64,000 bases of DNA. It comes from Bacillus pseudomycoides DSM 12442. Its GTDB lineage: Bacteria > Bacillota > Bacilli > Bacillales > Bacillaceae_G. Below are positions 15,848-23,564 of this stretch, piece after piece; within the stretch, counting starts at the first letter, position 1, and the number at the start of each line of letters is the position of its first letter. The stretch covers positions 1,639,640 through 1,703,639 of the forward strand of contig NZ_CM000745.1 in NCBI RefSeq assembly GCF_000161455.1, in the 5' to 3' direction. The notes beneath the pieces were generated by a model. It did not search any database. It was not told the origin of the DNA and was given only the letters and a program-made list of their open reading frames with translations. The position numbers and the translations under genes are program-made.

Positions 15848-17425
15848 TACTTCACTTTTTTTCGGCACTCTACAGCTAGATGGTAAATCCGCTGACCACG
15901 GCAAGATTTTATCCAGTTCCTCTTTATTGTTTAAATCGATGTTGGGAAGTGTTTCAAATAAATAACGAAGATAATGATAAGGACTTAAACCATTCTCTTT
16001 TGCAGTTTCCACCACACTATACATGATGGCACTTCCTCTGGCACCTCGCGGTGTATTTGAGAACATCCAATTTTTTCTCCCGATTACAAACGGTTTAATA
16101 GAACGTTCACTTCTGTTGTTATCGATTTCTAAACGACCGTCTAATAAAAAAGCTTCAAGATGATTCCGTTGATTCAAACAATAAGTGATGGCTTTGCCTA
16201 GCGCACTTTTTGGTAAAACACGATCTTTCTGTTCATGAAGCCATGCTGAAAAAAGGTTCAGAATGGGCCTGCTTTTTTTCAGTCTCTGCTCATATCGCTC
16301 GGTAGGGTTGACATGTCTGAGCTTCCTTTCAATCGAATAGAGTTGATTACAGAAGTGTAAACCTTCGCTCGCCTTCACTTTTTTCCCCTTCTGTGAATCA
16401 GGTAAAGCCTTTAAGGCTTCATCAAACTTTCGTCTCGCATGCGCCCAACATCCGATAAGGGTGACATCCGGTACTTGATGATAACCACTATATCCATCTA
16501 CCTGTAAATATCCTTCAAAACCAGTTAAAAAACGTTTCGGATGTTCGCCTGCTCTTGTAGGTTGATAGTCATAGAGGACAATAGGGATATCCTCTCGTCC
16601 TGTACGATATAACCACAGATAGGACTTGGTTGTTGCGGCTCGACCAGGTACGCGTAAGACTTGGAAGGTTGTTTCGTCCGCATGAAGAATGGTTCGAGTA
16701 AGTAAATGTTCATGCATCCTTTCATACAAAGCCACTAACCATCGATCCGCCCCATATAATAACCAATTTCCCATCGTTTGTCGTGATAAGAAGATTTCCA
16801 TTCGTTTAAAATGCTTTTTCTGACGATAAAGAGGCAATCCTTCTACATATTTTTGTGTCATGATATACGCCATAATCGATGGGGAAGCGATACTTTTAGG
16901 AAAGGCAGGGGCTGGCATCTTAGCCGTCACAATCGGTGTAGATACCTCATCTAATTCACACTTACGACAAGCGTATACATACCTCTTATGTTCCGTCACC
17001 TTTACTTCCGCAGGGATAATCGTCAGTTCCTTACGGACTTCTACACTCATCTCATGCAAAGCACCACCACAGCACAAACAAACCTGTTCCATATCAAGTA
17101 AACGATATTCAATCGTTTCAACCGGAAGGTTTTGGACAGACTCATCCCTATGACCGTGTTTCTTCTTACGACGATAGGTGATTGTTTCAACAGCTGATTC
17201 AGGGGTTTCAGAGTCACTTTCTTTCTCAGCCTCATTAAACAGTTCTAAAGCGAGTTGATTATTAGGTGTTTTTTCGCTAGACGTACCAAACCGTTTTTGT
17301 TGACTAAGACGAAATTGTTCTTCATACCATCTCACTTTTTCCGTGAGTTCCTCTACTTGAGCTTGAAGTGATTCAATTGTGGGTTGTTTTGAATGTGAGA
17401 GTGTTGTTTTCATAGATAAATCCAT
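15836..17425 (-). CDS. tnpC: IS66 family transposase TnpC
   Basis: This 529-residue DDE transposase has the complete IS66 layout. It begins with an N-terminal coiled coil (QAQVEELTEKVRWYEEQF) and a zinc-ribbon-like segment (CLCCGGALHEM, then CRKCE). The catalytic core follows, with aspartates in LHADETTFQVL and QVDGYSGYH, the GCWAHARRKFDEA motif and the final glutamate in NNRSERSIKPFVIGRKNW. The frame is intact. It lies 39 bases after tnpB, so this IS copy may still be active. Confidence 0.93.
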   Translation of the reverse strand: MDLSMKTTLSHSKQPTIESLQAQVEELTEKVRWYEEQFRLSQQKRFGTSSEKTPNNQLALELFNEAEKESDSETPESAVETITYRRKKKHGHRDESVQNLPVETIEYRLLDMEQVCLCCGGALHEMSVEVRKELTIIPAEVKVTEHKRYVYACRKCELDEVSTPIVTAKMPAPAFPKSIASPSIMAYIMTQKYVEGLPLYRQKKHFKRMEIFLSRQTMGNWLLYGADRWLVALYERMHEHLLTRTILHADETTFQVLRVPGRAATTKSYLWLYRTGREDIPIVLYDYQPTRAGEHPKRFLTGFEGYLQVDGYSGYHQVPDVTLIGCWAHARRKFDEALKALPDSQKGKKVKASEGLHFCNQLYSIERKLRHVNPTERYEQRLKKSRPILNLFSAWLHEQKDRVLPKSALGKAITYCLNQRNHLEAFLLDGRLEIDNNRSERSIKPFVIGRKNWMFSNTPRGARGSAIMYSVVETAKENGLSPYHYLRYLFETLPNIDLNNKEELDKILPWSADLPSSCRVPKKSEVNKK

Positions 17426-17464
17426 TCGATAAAATCATCCAAATTCCTTTTTCATATATGATTT

Positions 17465-17821
17465 TTATAGAATGGTTCTCGCATGTACGGCTTGATGACC
17501 TTGTTTTTGTTGAAAAGCAAATCCATCAAGAAGCCATCTCAATTGTCGTCTTGAAATGGTAAGTGGCACACCCGGATGACCAGTTGGCCAGTAAAACGTT
17601 CCCTTTTCCAATCTGCGATAGTGCAACCAGAAACCATTATGTTCCCAAACAAGAATTTTTAGTTTATCGCGTGAGCGATTACAAAAAACAAATAAACAAG
17701 AAGAAAAAGGGTCTAACTCAAATTCTTCCTTTACAATAGCTGCTAGTCCATCAATTGATTTACGTAAATCTGTTGCCCCTTGTGCAAGATATACTTTTTC
17801 AATTGCGATTTCGGATATCAT
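17465..17821 (-). CDS. tnpB: IS66 family TnpB accessory protein
   Basis: This 118-residue protein has the family core ATDLRKSIDGLAAIV, CLFVFCNRSRDKLKIL and WEHNGFWLHYRRLEKG. TnpB is needed for IS66 transposition but has no known catalytic activity. Its ATG overlaps the tnpA stop (ATGA), indicating translational coupling. Confidence 0.93.
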   Translation of the reverse strand: MISEIAIEKVYLAQGATDLRKSIDGLAAIVKEEFELDPFSSCLFVFCNRSRDKLKILVWEHNGFWLHYRRLEKGTFYWPTGHPGVPLTISRRQLRWLLDGFAFQQKQGHQAVHARTIL

Positions 17822-18138
17822 TGTTGTTTCACCGTCTGTATCACTTGTAGGAGCACTTGTGGAGTAAAAGGCACATCTAACTCAATAGTGGCTTCTTGCA
17901 TGTGAATTCGAATGGTGGCATGTATGTTTTCTTCTACGACAGGGACATTCATAGAAATCCAATTCACACGCTCATTTTTATTTTGATCTTCCGTTTCAGG
18001 TGATAATTTGTTTAGCCAGTAATATAGCCGATGAACCCGTAGGTTCTGTTTCTGACACCAGGCAACTTTTGATAATCCGCTGTTTTTATAGTCTTGAATA
18101 TTAGTCTCCCATTCTTTCTTTAATAGGTGTCTTTTCAT
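17818..18138 (-). CDS. tnpA: IS66 family TnpA accessory protein
   Basis: The start is taken at ATG 18138 (MKRHLLKKEWE), eight bases after GGAGG; a GTG five codons upstream overlaps that ribosome-binding site. The 106-residue product has the helix-turn-helix-like segment SKVAWCQKQNLRVHRLYYWL found in IS66 first genes. It is the intact relative of the fragment at 14559. Confidence 0.9.
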   Translation of the reverse strand: MKRHLLKKEWETNIQDYKNSGLSKVAWCQKQNLRVHRLYYWLNKLSPETEDQNKNERVNWISMNVPVVEENIHATIRIHMQEATIELDVPFTPQVLLQVIQTVKQQ

Positions 18139-18222
18139 AAAAAAAACCTCCACATGTAGTATGTACGGAGATTATCTCATGGGTTATTTACAAATTGTAA
18201 GTGGGGAATGTTTGACGCTTAC

Positions 18223-18230
18223 AAAGAAGC
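18223..18230. repeat. target-site duplication, right copy (AAAGAAGC)
   Basis: This exact copy of 14467-14474 lies immediately outside the right IS66 end. Confidence 0.9.
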
Positions 18231-18285
18231 TGGTAGACTGACAAACGATTACGTTGTTATATTAGAGAATAAGACTTTCAAATGA
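18231..18285 (+). pseudogene. detached 3' end of the DUF3189 gene
   Basis: Joined to 14023-14474 this restores the frame and adds GRLTNDYVVILENKTFK before the original stop at 18283-18285. It has no start of its own. Confidence 0.85.
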
Positions 18286-18318
18286 AAAAAGCAGGATACA
18301 TTGCTATCCTGCTTTTTT
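18285..18318. terminator. bidirectional terminator
   Basis: A 14-bp perfect stem (18285-18298 with 18305-18318) ends in a T run on both strands. It originally terminated the DUF3189 gene and now also faces the minus-strand fragment at 18319. Confidence 0.9.
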
Positions 18319-18564
18319 CTATAACATTTCAACTTTCTTTCGAATCACAACCTTATCAATTTCGTGTTCTTCATCGCCGATAAATAAGCCGCGTTCTTTC
18401 AAATACATTTCAAAATATAAATCAGCTTCCGCGCGTTCATCATAAGGTTTTACAGATAAAACAAATCCTCTTTCTCTAGCTAATTGTTCTAAAGCATCAG
18501 GTGACATATATCGTTGTAACTCTTTAGAAAACAATTCTAATTTATCAAAATTCGATAAGTTCAT
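18319..18564 (-). pseudogene. IS231/IS4-type transposase N-terminal fragment with foreign tail
   Basis: The first 35 residues of this 81-residue frame (MNLSNFDKLELFSKELQ, YMSPDALEQLARERGFV) resemble the N-terminus of IS231/IS4-family transposases. The remainder, from about LSVKPYDERAE to the end, does not and carries no catalytic residues. It looks like a transposase start fused at a deletion junction to unrelated sequence. It could instead be a small genuine gene that borrowed this start; expression is unknown. Confidence 0.45.
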
Positions 18565-18617
18565 GCCAAAAACGCCATCCTTTCCTATGATTCTACAGAA
18601 AGAATAGCGTATTTTTT

Positions 18618-18916
18618 CATTCTAGAAGAACAGTTTTAGGATTTCAGGAAGAAAATGGAACTATCTATGCGTATTTAATGGTTACTCTTCAAGGGGCGTC
18701 GATTGGTAGTTTGAAAATTCGCCTTAGTCAATTCGGTTTTGATGAAACAAATTGTATTGTTTTGGATGGCTCTGGATCAAGCTCAATGAGGGTAATTGAT
18801 AAAAAAATAATGAATTGGATGTTGATCTGGGTACAGAACCCAACCTTTTCGATTTTACTCCGAACGCAAACCGGTACGACTTTATTTCAAATCAACATGT
18901 ACACATTTTATCGTGA
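18618..18916 (+). pseudogene. phosphodiester glycosidase (NAGPA-like) C-terminal remnant
   Basis: The frame through RRTVLGFQEENGTIYAYLMV and CIVLDGSGSSSM resembles the C-terminal part of NAGPA-family phosphodiester glycosidases, whose hallmark is an LDGGGSS-like segment. After the A7 run at about 18801 the frame shifts, and the family-like end DVDLGTEPNLFDFTPN then continues in the next frame to a stop at 18914-18916. The N-terminal two thirds are missing. Confidence 0.55.
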
Positions 18917-18937
18917 GCGTCCTATTTATGTACAGAA

Positions 18938-19027
18938 AAACTTTTATGTACAGTGAACATTTAATGCGTGATATGTTTGAAAATTAAAGGTTTGGATGAT
19001 ATTCGAAGAATATGTACATAAAAGTTT
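18938..19027. repeat. 15-bp inverted repeat enclosing 60 bases
   Basis: AAACTTTTATGTACA (18938-18952) is the exact reverse complement of 19013-19027. The right arm touches the truncation point of the dioxygenase fragment, so it may mark an excised or miniature mobile element. Confidence 0.5.
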
Positions 19028-19253
19028 ACGGAGATATATCCGTTTCAGGAGGGAATCCGCCGAAATCATAAATTGTTTCATATTCATTATCTGAAGATGA
19101 GATAGTTAATACTTCAGTTTCCCAGTGTGCTGTAAAAATAACAATTGCTTTTGGTTTATATGTTTCTCCAAGTGTTTTTAGAAAACGTGTATAATCTGTA
19201 TCTTGAATAGCAAGCATTGGTGAGCCGTGCGCTAAAAATAATGATGGCATCAT
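19026..19253 (-). pseudogene. DODA-type extradiol dioxygenase, N-terminal fragment
   Basis: 75 codons start MMPSLFLAHGSPMLAIQDTDY after a good AGGAGG. This is the metal-binding N-terminus of the LigB/DODA ring-opening dioxygenase family, with the HGSP and FTAHWE motifs. The normal protein is about 250 residues. Here it ends abruptly after DFGGFPPE with five unrelated residues, so the gene is truncated and inactive. Confidence 0.75.
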
Positions 19254-19478
19254 AAGTGAAACCTCCTAAAATATATTAATTACTTTATGTAAGTAACTAT
19301 AATATTTAATTTGTTGTTCGTCAAGATAATGGTTTGAGTCTTTGCTTAGAAAGTGCAGTGTTTGTCATAATACAAACAATTGCATATAATACATAGTAAG
19401 AAGAATGAATAGTGATTCATTTTTTAGATATATAGATTGCTATTGTTAATAGATTATATAGATTTGGGGGCCTTCAAA

Positions 19479-20402
19479 ATGAACATACAGGAAAGCTTTG
19501 TTACAGTGTTGGATGGATCGGAAATTTATTTGCGTAAGTGGCTGCCAGAAAGTGAAATTCGTGGAATTGTACAGATTGCACATGGTATGACGGAACATGC
19601 TGGTGTCTATACAGAATACATTGATGCCTTATTGAAGGCTGGTTATGGTGTATATGCTCATGATCACCGGGGACATGGAAAAACAGCAAAACAAGAAGAG
19701 GATTATGGCCATTTCGAACCGAATGTTGGCTGGGATCAAGCTGTTTCTGACATAATCTTTGTATCGGAACTTATTCGTAATGAACATACTTGTCCGCTCT
19801 TTTTATTAGGTCACAGTATGGGTTCTTTCTTATCTAGACGTGCTGTACAACTTCGTGGTGACCTATATGATGGATTCCTTATTTCTGGGACAGGTGGAAA
19901 CCCTGGATTTTTAGGTGTACTAGGTTATAAAGTGGCAACGATTGAAATGAAGCTTCGCGGCACAAAAACGAAAAGTCCAATGTTGAACTTTTTGTCATTT
20001 GGAAACTTTAATTCCAATTTTAAACCGAATCGGACAAAGTTTGATTGGCTTTCTTCAGATACAAATCAAGTTGATAGATACATAGAAGATCCGTTATGTG
20101 GTTTTATTTGTTCAACGAGTTTTTACCGTGAATTATTTAGTGGTATGCTGGAAGTGAATAGACCAGAAGAATATAAAAAAACGCCGAAAGACCTTCCTAT
20201 ACATATTTTTTCCGGAGATCGTGATCCAGTGGGAGATATGGGGAAAGGCGTAAAAGAAGTATACGATATGTATAAAAATTGCGGTGTGAAAGATGTAACA
20301 CTTCGCCTATATGAAAATGGAAGGCACGAAATGTTCCATGAAGTAAATAGGGATGAAGTATTTCAAGATTTGATTTCTTGGTTAGATGAACATATTATAT
20401 AA
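19479..20402 (+). CDS. alpha/beta hydrolase, monoacylglycerol lipase-like
   Basis: The start is ATG at 19479, eight bases after GGGGG; upstream in-frame codons lack a ribosome-binding site. The 307-residue serine hydrolase has HGMTEHAG and HDHRGHGKT for the oxyanion region and the nucleophile Ser113 in GHSMGS. The aspartate is in FSGDRDPVG and the histidine in NGRHEMFHE. This is the serine aminopeptidase/lysophospholipase (PldB) subfamily, expected to cleave monoacylglycerols or lysophospholipids in the cytoplasm. It has a terminator of its own. Confidence 0.88.
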   Translation: MNIQESFVTVLDGSEIYLRKWLPESEIRGIVQIAHGMTEHAGVYTEYIDALLKAGYGVYAHDHRGHGKTAKQEEDYGHFEPNVGWDQAVSDIIFVSELIRNEHTCPLFLLGHSMGSFLSRRAVQLRGDLYDGFLISGTGGNPGFLGVLGYKVATIEMKLRGTKTKSPMLNFLSFGNFNSNFKPNRTKFDWLSSDTNQVDRYIEDPLCGFICSTSFYRELFSGMLEVNRPEEYKKTPKDLPIHIFSGDRDPVGDMGKGVKEVYDMYKNCGVKDVTLRLYENGRHEMFHEVNRDEVFQDLISWLDEHII

Positions 20403-20440
20403 AAAGAAACCTCACTTTTGTTGTAGTGAGGTTTCTTTTT
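20401..20440. terminator. strong bidirectional terminator
   Basis: A perfect 15-bp stem (20401-20415 with 20426-20440) ends in TTTTT and starts with AAAAA. Confidence 0.95.
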
Positions 20441-20459
20441 GGGAATTTGGAGGGAAAGC

Positions 20460-21065
20460 ATGAGTGAATTTGTAAATAACGAGTATATAGAAATAGATTT
20501 TCGTGATGTTGCTATAAAAGAAGAGGAATTAAAAAATTGTACATTTATAAAGTGTCGTTTTAGAGGTGTAGATGCATCAGAAATTGTAACGGAAAATTGT
20601 AATTTCATAGAATGTGACTTCACAGGCGCTCTTTTTAATGCTTCAATTCACCAGGGAAGTACGTTTGCAAATTGTAAATTTTCTGGAGCAAATTTATTTG
20701 TTTCTAAGTTTGAGGAATGTAAAATGACGGGTTCTGATTTTGAAGAGGCGAATTTAGATGGAATAACGATTGTATTTGGCGATTGGTCATATACAAATTT
20801 AAGATTTGCGAATTTAAGTAAACAAAAATTAAAGGGTATTCGCTTAGTTGAAGCGGATCTTTGTGAATGTAATTTAGAAAAAGCTGATTTACGTGATGTT
20901 GATTTAACAGGTGCACAATTAGGAAAAGCGAAGCTTATAGGTGCAGATTTAAGAGGAGCTGTAGTGGATAGAATTGACTTTAGAGCATTTGATTTACAGA
21001 ATGTAAGATTGGATATAACGCAGGCGGTTGCTGTGGCGAGGTGTTATGGAGCGAAGGTAGATTAA
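20460..21065 (+). CDS. pentapeptide repeat protein
   Basis: The start is ATG at 20460 after GGAGGG. The 201-residue protein is built of A(D/N)LXX repeats (for example ANLDGI, ADLCEC, ADLRDV, ADLRGA), which fold into a right-handed quadrilateral beta-helix. Some family members (Qnr, MfpA) mimic DNA and protect gyrase from quinolones. Nothing here proves that role. The spacing of repeats is interrupted near the middle, as in Qnr-like proteins. Confidence 0.88.
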   Translation: MSEFVNNEYIEIDFRDVAIKEEELKNCTFIKCRFRGVDASEIVTENCNFIECDFTGALFNASIHQGSTFANCKFSGANLFVSKFEECKMTGSDFEEANLDGITIVFGDWSYTNLRFANLSKQKLKGIRLVEADLCECNLEKADLRDVDLTGAQLGKAKLIGADLRGAVVDRIDFRAFDLQNVRLDITQAVAVARCYGAKVD

Positions 21066-21074
21066 AATGATGAG

Positions 21075-21115
21075 AGAACTCTTACTATGATAAAGTATCA
21101 GTAAGGGTTCTTTTT
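21075..21115 (+). terminator. terminator after the pentapeptide gene
   Basis: A 12-bp stem (21075-21086 with 21100-21111, one G-U) is followed by T5. Confidence 0.85.
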
Positions 21116-21143
21116 GTAATTTAAAGGAAAGGGAGAGGGGAAA

Positions 21144-21590
21144 ATGGTAGTGAGGAAAGCATTATTAAACGAGGCAAATGAACTAAGTCATATAGCACTA
21201 GCATCAAAGGCAACTTGGGATTACAGCGAAGAATTTATACTAGCATGTAAGGAAGATTTAACGATTACGGAAGAGTATATTAAAAATCATTACGTATATA
21301 TTTTAGAAAATAAAGGAGTGAAAATTGGTTTTTTTTCATTTCAACGAAAAGAAGAAGATGTTCTCGATTTTTTATATTTACATCCAAATTATAAGGGAAA
21401 GGGTTATGGTAACATTCTATGGCAAAGTGTCGTAGAAAAAGCAGTTGAATTAGGAATTAAGAGTTTTACAATTGATAGTGATCCAAATGCGAAAGGCTAC
21501 TACATGAAAATGGGTGCAAAATTGATTGGAGAGACACCTTCAACAGTTTTTAAAGATCGTGTTCTGCCACTTTTGCAATATGATGTATAA
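21144..21590 (+). CDS. GNAT family N-acetyltransferase
   Basis: This 148-residue GNAT protein has the acetyl-CoA-binding motif in KGKGYGNILWQSVVEKA and the following beta-bulge strand FTIDSDPNAKGYYMKMGAK. It transfers an acetyl group from acetyl-CoA to an unknown amine. It has a good AAAGGGAGAGGGG ribosome-binding region and lies 27 bases before the YunG-like gene, probably co-transcribed with it. Confidence 0.85.
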   Translation: MVVRKALLNEANELSHIALASKATWDYSEEFILACKEDLTITEEYIKNHYVYILENKGVKIGFFSFQRKEEDVLDFLYLHPNYKGKGYGNILWQSVVEKAVELGIKSFTIDSDPNAKGYYMKMGAKLIGETPSTVFKDRVLPLLQYDV

Positions 21591-21617
21591 AAATGAGTAT
21601 ACATGGGAGATGCTGAA

Positions 21618-21962
21618 ATGGATGGTTTTGAAATCGCACAAATCTACAAGATTTTAATGAAATCTTGGTCACTTGAAACAAGTTCAAAGTGGACGATAGA
21701 AAATCCGGCAAAAGGGCAATGTGGTGTAACAGCACTTGTTATACATGATTTGTTTGGAGGGGAAATAAAAAAGACGCAAGTTGGCGAAGATTGGCACTTT
21801 TACAATGCTATAAATGGAAAGCGATATGATTTTACCGCAACACAATTTTTTGAAGAGATAGCTTATATGGATATTCCTTCTAATAGAGAAGAAGCATTTG
21901 CAGACACAAATGATAGGCAATATTATGCTTTAAAACAGAAAATGCATATCTTTATGCAATAG
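21618..21962 (+). CDS. YunG family protein
   Basis: The start is taken at ATG 21618, after GGGAGATG; an ATG at 21603 is possible but lacks spacing. The product of 114 residues resembles Bacillus YunG: SWSLETSSKW, NPAKGQCGVTALVIHDLFGG, and the DWHFYNAINGKRYDFTATQF block. The conserved Cys in GQCG and the His in WHFYN are reminiscent of papain-like folds, but no activity is established. Confidence 0.75.
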   Translation: MDGFEIAQIYKILMKSWSLETSSKWTIENPAKGQCGVTALVIHDLFGGEIKKTQVGEDWHFYNAINGKRYDFTATQFFEEIAYMDIPSNREEAFADTNDRQYYALKQKMHIFMQ

Positions 21963-22073
21963 AATTTGTTTGAAGTGAAATATCTTTTGACTCTTAATGT
22001 CCAATGAGTTACTATAATGGTGGTAACTTTTTAAAGGGAAACATACTTTATAGAGTCGAGAGGGGAAATACTT

Positions 22074-23381
22074 TTGAAAACAGCTTATGTAAGCGCTACG
22101 ATTGCAACGCTAAATGAACAGAATGAATTGTTTGAAAACGGATATATCATTGTAGAAGATGATAAGATTATAGAAGTACAAAATGGAGAATTTTCTAATC
22201 GAAATCAAGTGGATCAAGTGATAGATTTGAAGGGAAAGTGGCTATTTCCAGGTCTTGTGAATACGCATACACATGTTGTGATGAGTCTTTTACGTGGCAT
22301 TGGTGATGATATGTTATTACAGCCGTGGCTTGAAACAAGAATTTGGCCTCTTGAAAGTCAATTTACGCCAGAGCTTGCTGTTGCTAGTACAGAACTTGGT
22401 TTATTAGAAATGGTAAAAAGCGGGACAACAACATTTTCTGATATGTTTAATCCAATCGGTGTAGATCAGGATGCGATTATGGAAACGGTTCGTAATAGTG
22501 GAATGCGAGCAGCGGTTTCAAGAACTTTATTTAGTTTTGGAACGAAAGAGGATGAAAAGAAAGCAATTCAAGATGCTGAAAAATATGTAAAACGATATTA
22601 CAGTGAAAACGGCATGTTAACAACGATGGTTGCTCCTCATAGTCCATATGCATGCTCTACCGAAATGTTAGAAGAGTGTGCGAGAATCGCGGTGGAAAAC
22701 CATACGATGGTTCACATCCATCTTTCAGAAACAGAGCGTGAAGTACGCGATATTGAAGCGCGATATGGCAAACGTCCTGTAGAATATGCAGCGAGCTGTG
22801 GTTTATTTAAGAGACCGACAGTTATTGCACATGGCGTTGTGTTAAATGAAGATGAGCGCGCATTCTTAGCGGAACATGACGTTCGTGTAGCACACAATCC
22901 AAATAGCAATTTAAAATTAGGGTCTGGTATAGCGAATGTTAAGGGAATGTTAGAAGCGGGAATAAAAGTTGGTATTGCAACAGATAGCGTTGCATCTAAC
23001 AATAATTTAGATATGTTTGAGGAGCTTCGAGTTGCAACTTTATTGCAAAAGGGTATTCATAAAGATGCGACTGCATTACCAGTTGAAACAGCTCTTTCAC
23101 TCGCAACAAAAGGAGCGGCAGAAGTCATTGGGATGAAACAAACAGGTTCCATTGAAGTAGGAAAGTGTGCTGACTTTATTACAATTGATCCATCCAATAA
23201 GCCGCATCTACAGCCAGCAGAAGAAGTGTTGTCACACCTTGTGTATGCAGCAAGTGGAAAAGATGTATCTGATGTTGTAATTAATGGGAAACATATTGTG
23301 TGGAATGGTGAATGTAAAACATTAGATGAAGAGCAAATTATTTTTGAGGCAAGTCGTTATAAACGAGGATTGGGGATGTAG
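22074..23381 (+). CDS. mtaD: 5-methylthioadenosine/S-adenosylhomocysteine deaminase
   Basis: This 435-residue zinc amidohydrolase starts at TTG after GAGAGGGG. The metal ligands are visible as NTHTHVV, then HIHLSE, then the histidine of IAHGV, and the aspartate in GIATDSVAS. VAPHSPYACS and NSNLKLGSG belong to the MtaD branch of the ATZ/TRZ family. It deaminates SAH and MTA to the inosyl derivatives in methionine-related salvage. It is monocistronic, with a terminator directly after. Confidence 0.88.
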   Translation: MKTAYVSATIATLNEQNELFENGYIIVEDDKIIEVQNGEFSNRNQVDQVIDLKGKWLFPGLVNTHTHVVMSLLRGIGDDMLLQPWLETRIWPLESQFTPELAVASTELGLLEMVKSGTTTFSDMFNPIGVDQDAIMETVRNSGMRAAVSRTLFSFGTKEDEKKAIQDAEKYVKRYYSENGMLTTMVAPHSPYACSTEMLEECARIAVENHTMVHIHLSETEREVRDIEARYGKRPVEYAASCGLFKRPTVIAHGVVLNEDERAFLAEHDVRVAHNPNSNLKLGSGIANVKGMLEAGIKVGIATDSVASNNNLDMFEELRVATLLQKGIHKDATALPVETALSLATKGAAEVIGMKQTGSIEVGKCADFITIDPSNKPHLQPAEEVLSHLVYAASGKDVSDVVINGKHIVWNGECKTLDEEQIIFEASRYKRGLGM

Positions 23382-23404
23382 TTGAAATAGAGGAATTGAT
23401 AACG

Positions 23405-23448
23405 AACGCTTCCCTTTTTAATAAAATACAAGAGGGAAGCGTTTTTTT
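23405..23448 (+). terminator. terminator of mtaD
   Basis: An 11-bp perfect stem (23405-23415 with 23433-23443) ends in T8. Confidence 0.92.
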
Positions 23449-23564
23449 TGTGAATTTTATGTGAAACGAATAAATATTCAATAGAATATCACGACTTTAT
23501 ACTGGTCCTTCTGTTATAATGTATAACGTTTTATAATATTATTTGAATTTAAGGAGAAAAATTC

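Larger units (their letters stand above)
14475..18222. mobile_element. IS66-bounded composite element, 3748 bp
   Basis: The left end starts GTAAGCGTCAAATATTCCCC and the right end is its inverted counterpart GTAAGCGTCAAACATTCCCC read on the minus strand. Both are followed by closely similar leader sequence up to the first IS66 gene. The left IS copy is truncated after 54 codons of its first gene. The right copy, in inverted orientation, has all three genes. Between them lie a broken LysR gene and a small glutamine-rich gene. The exact 8-bp duplication outside both ends shows that the whole unit, or its ancestor, inserted once into the DUF3189 gene. Confidence 0.85.
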
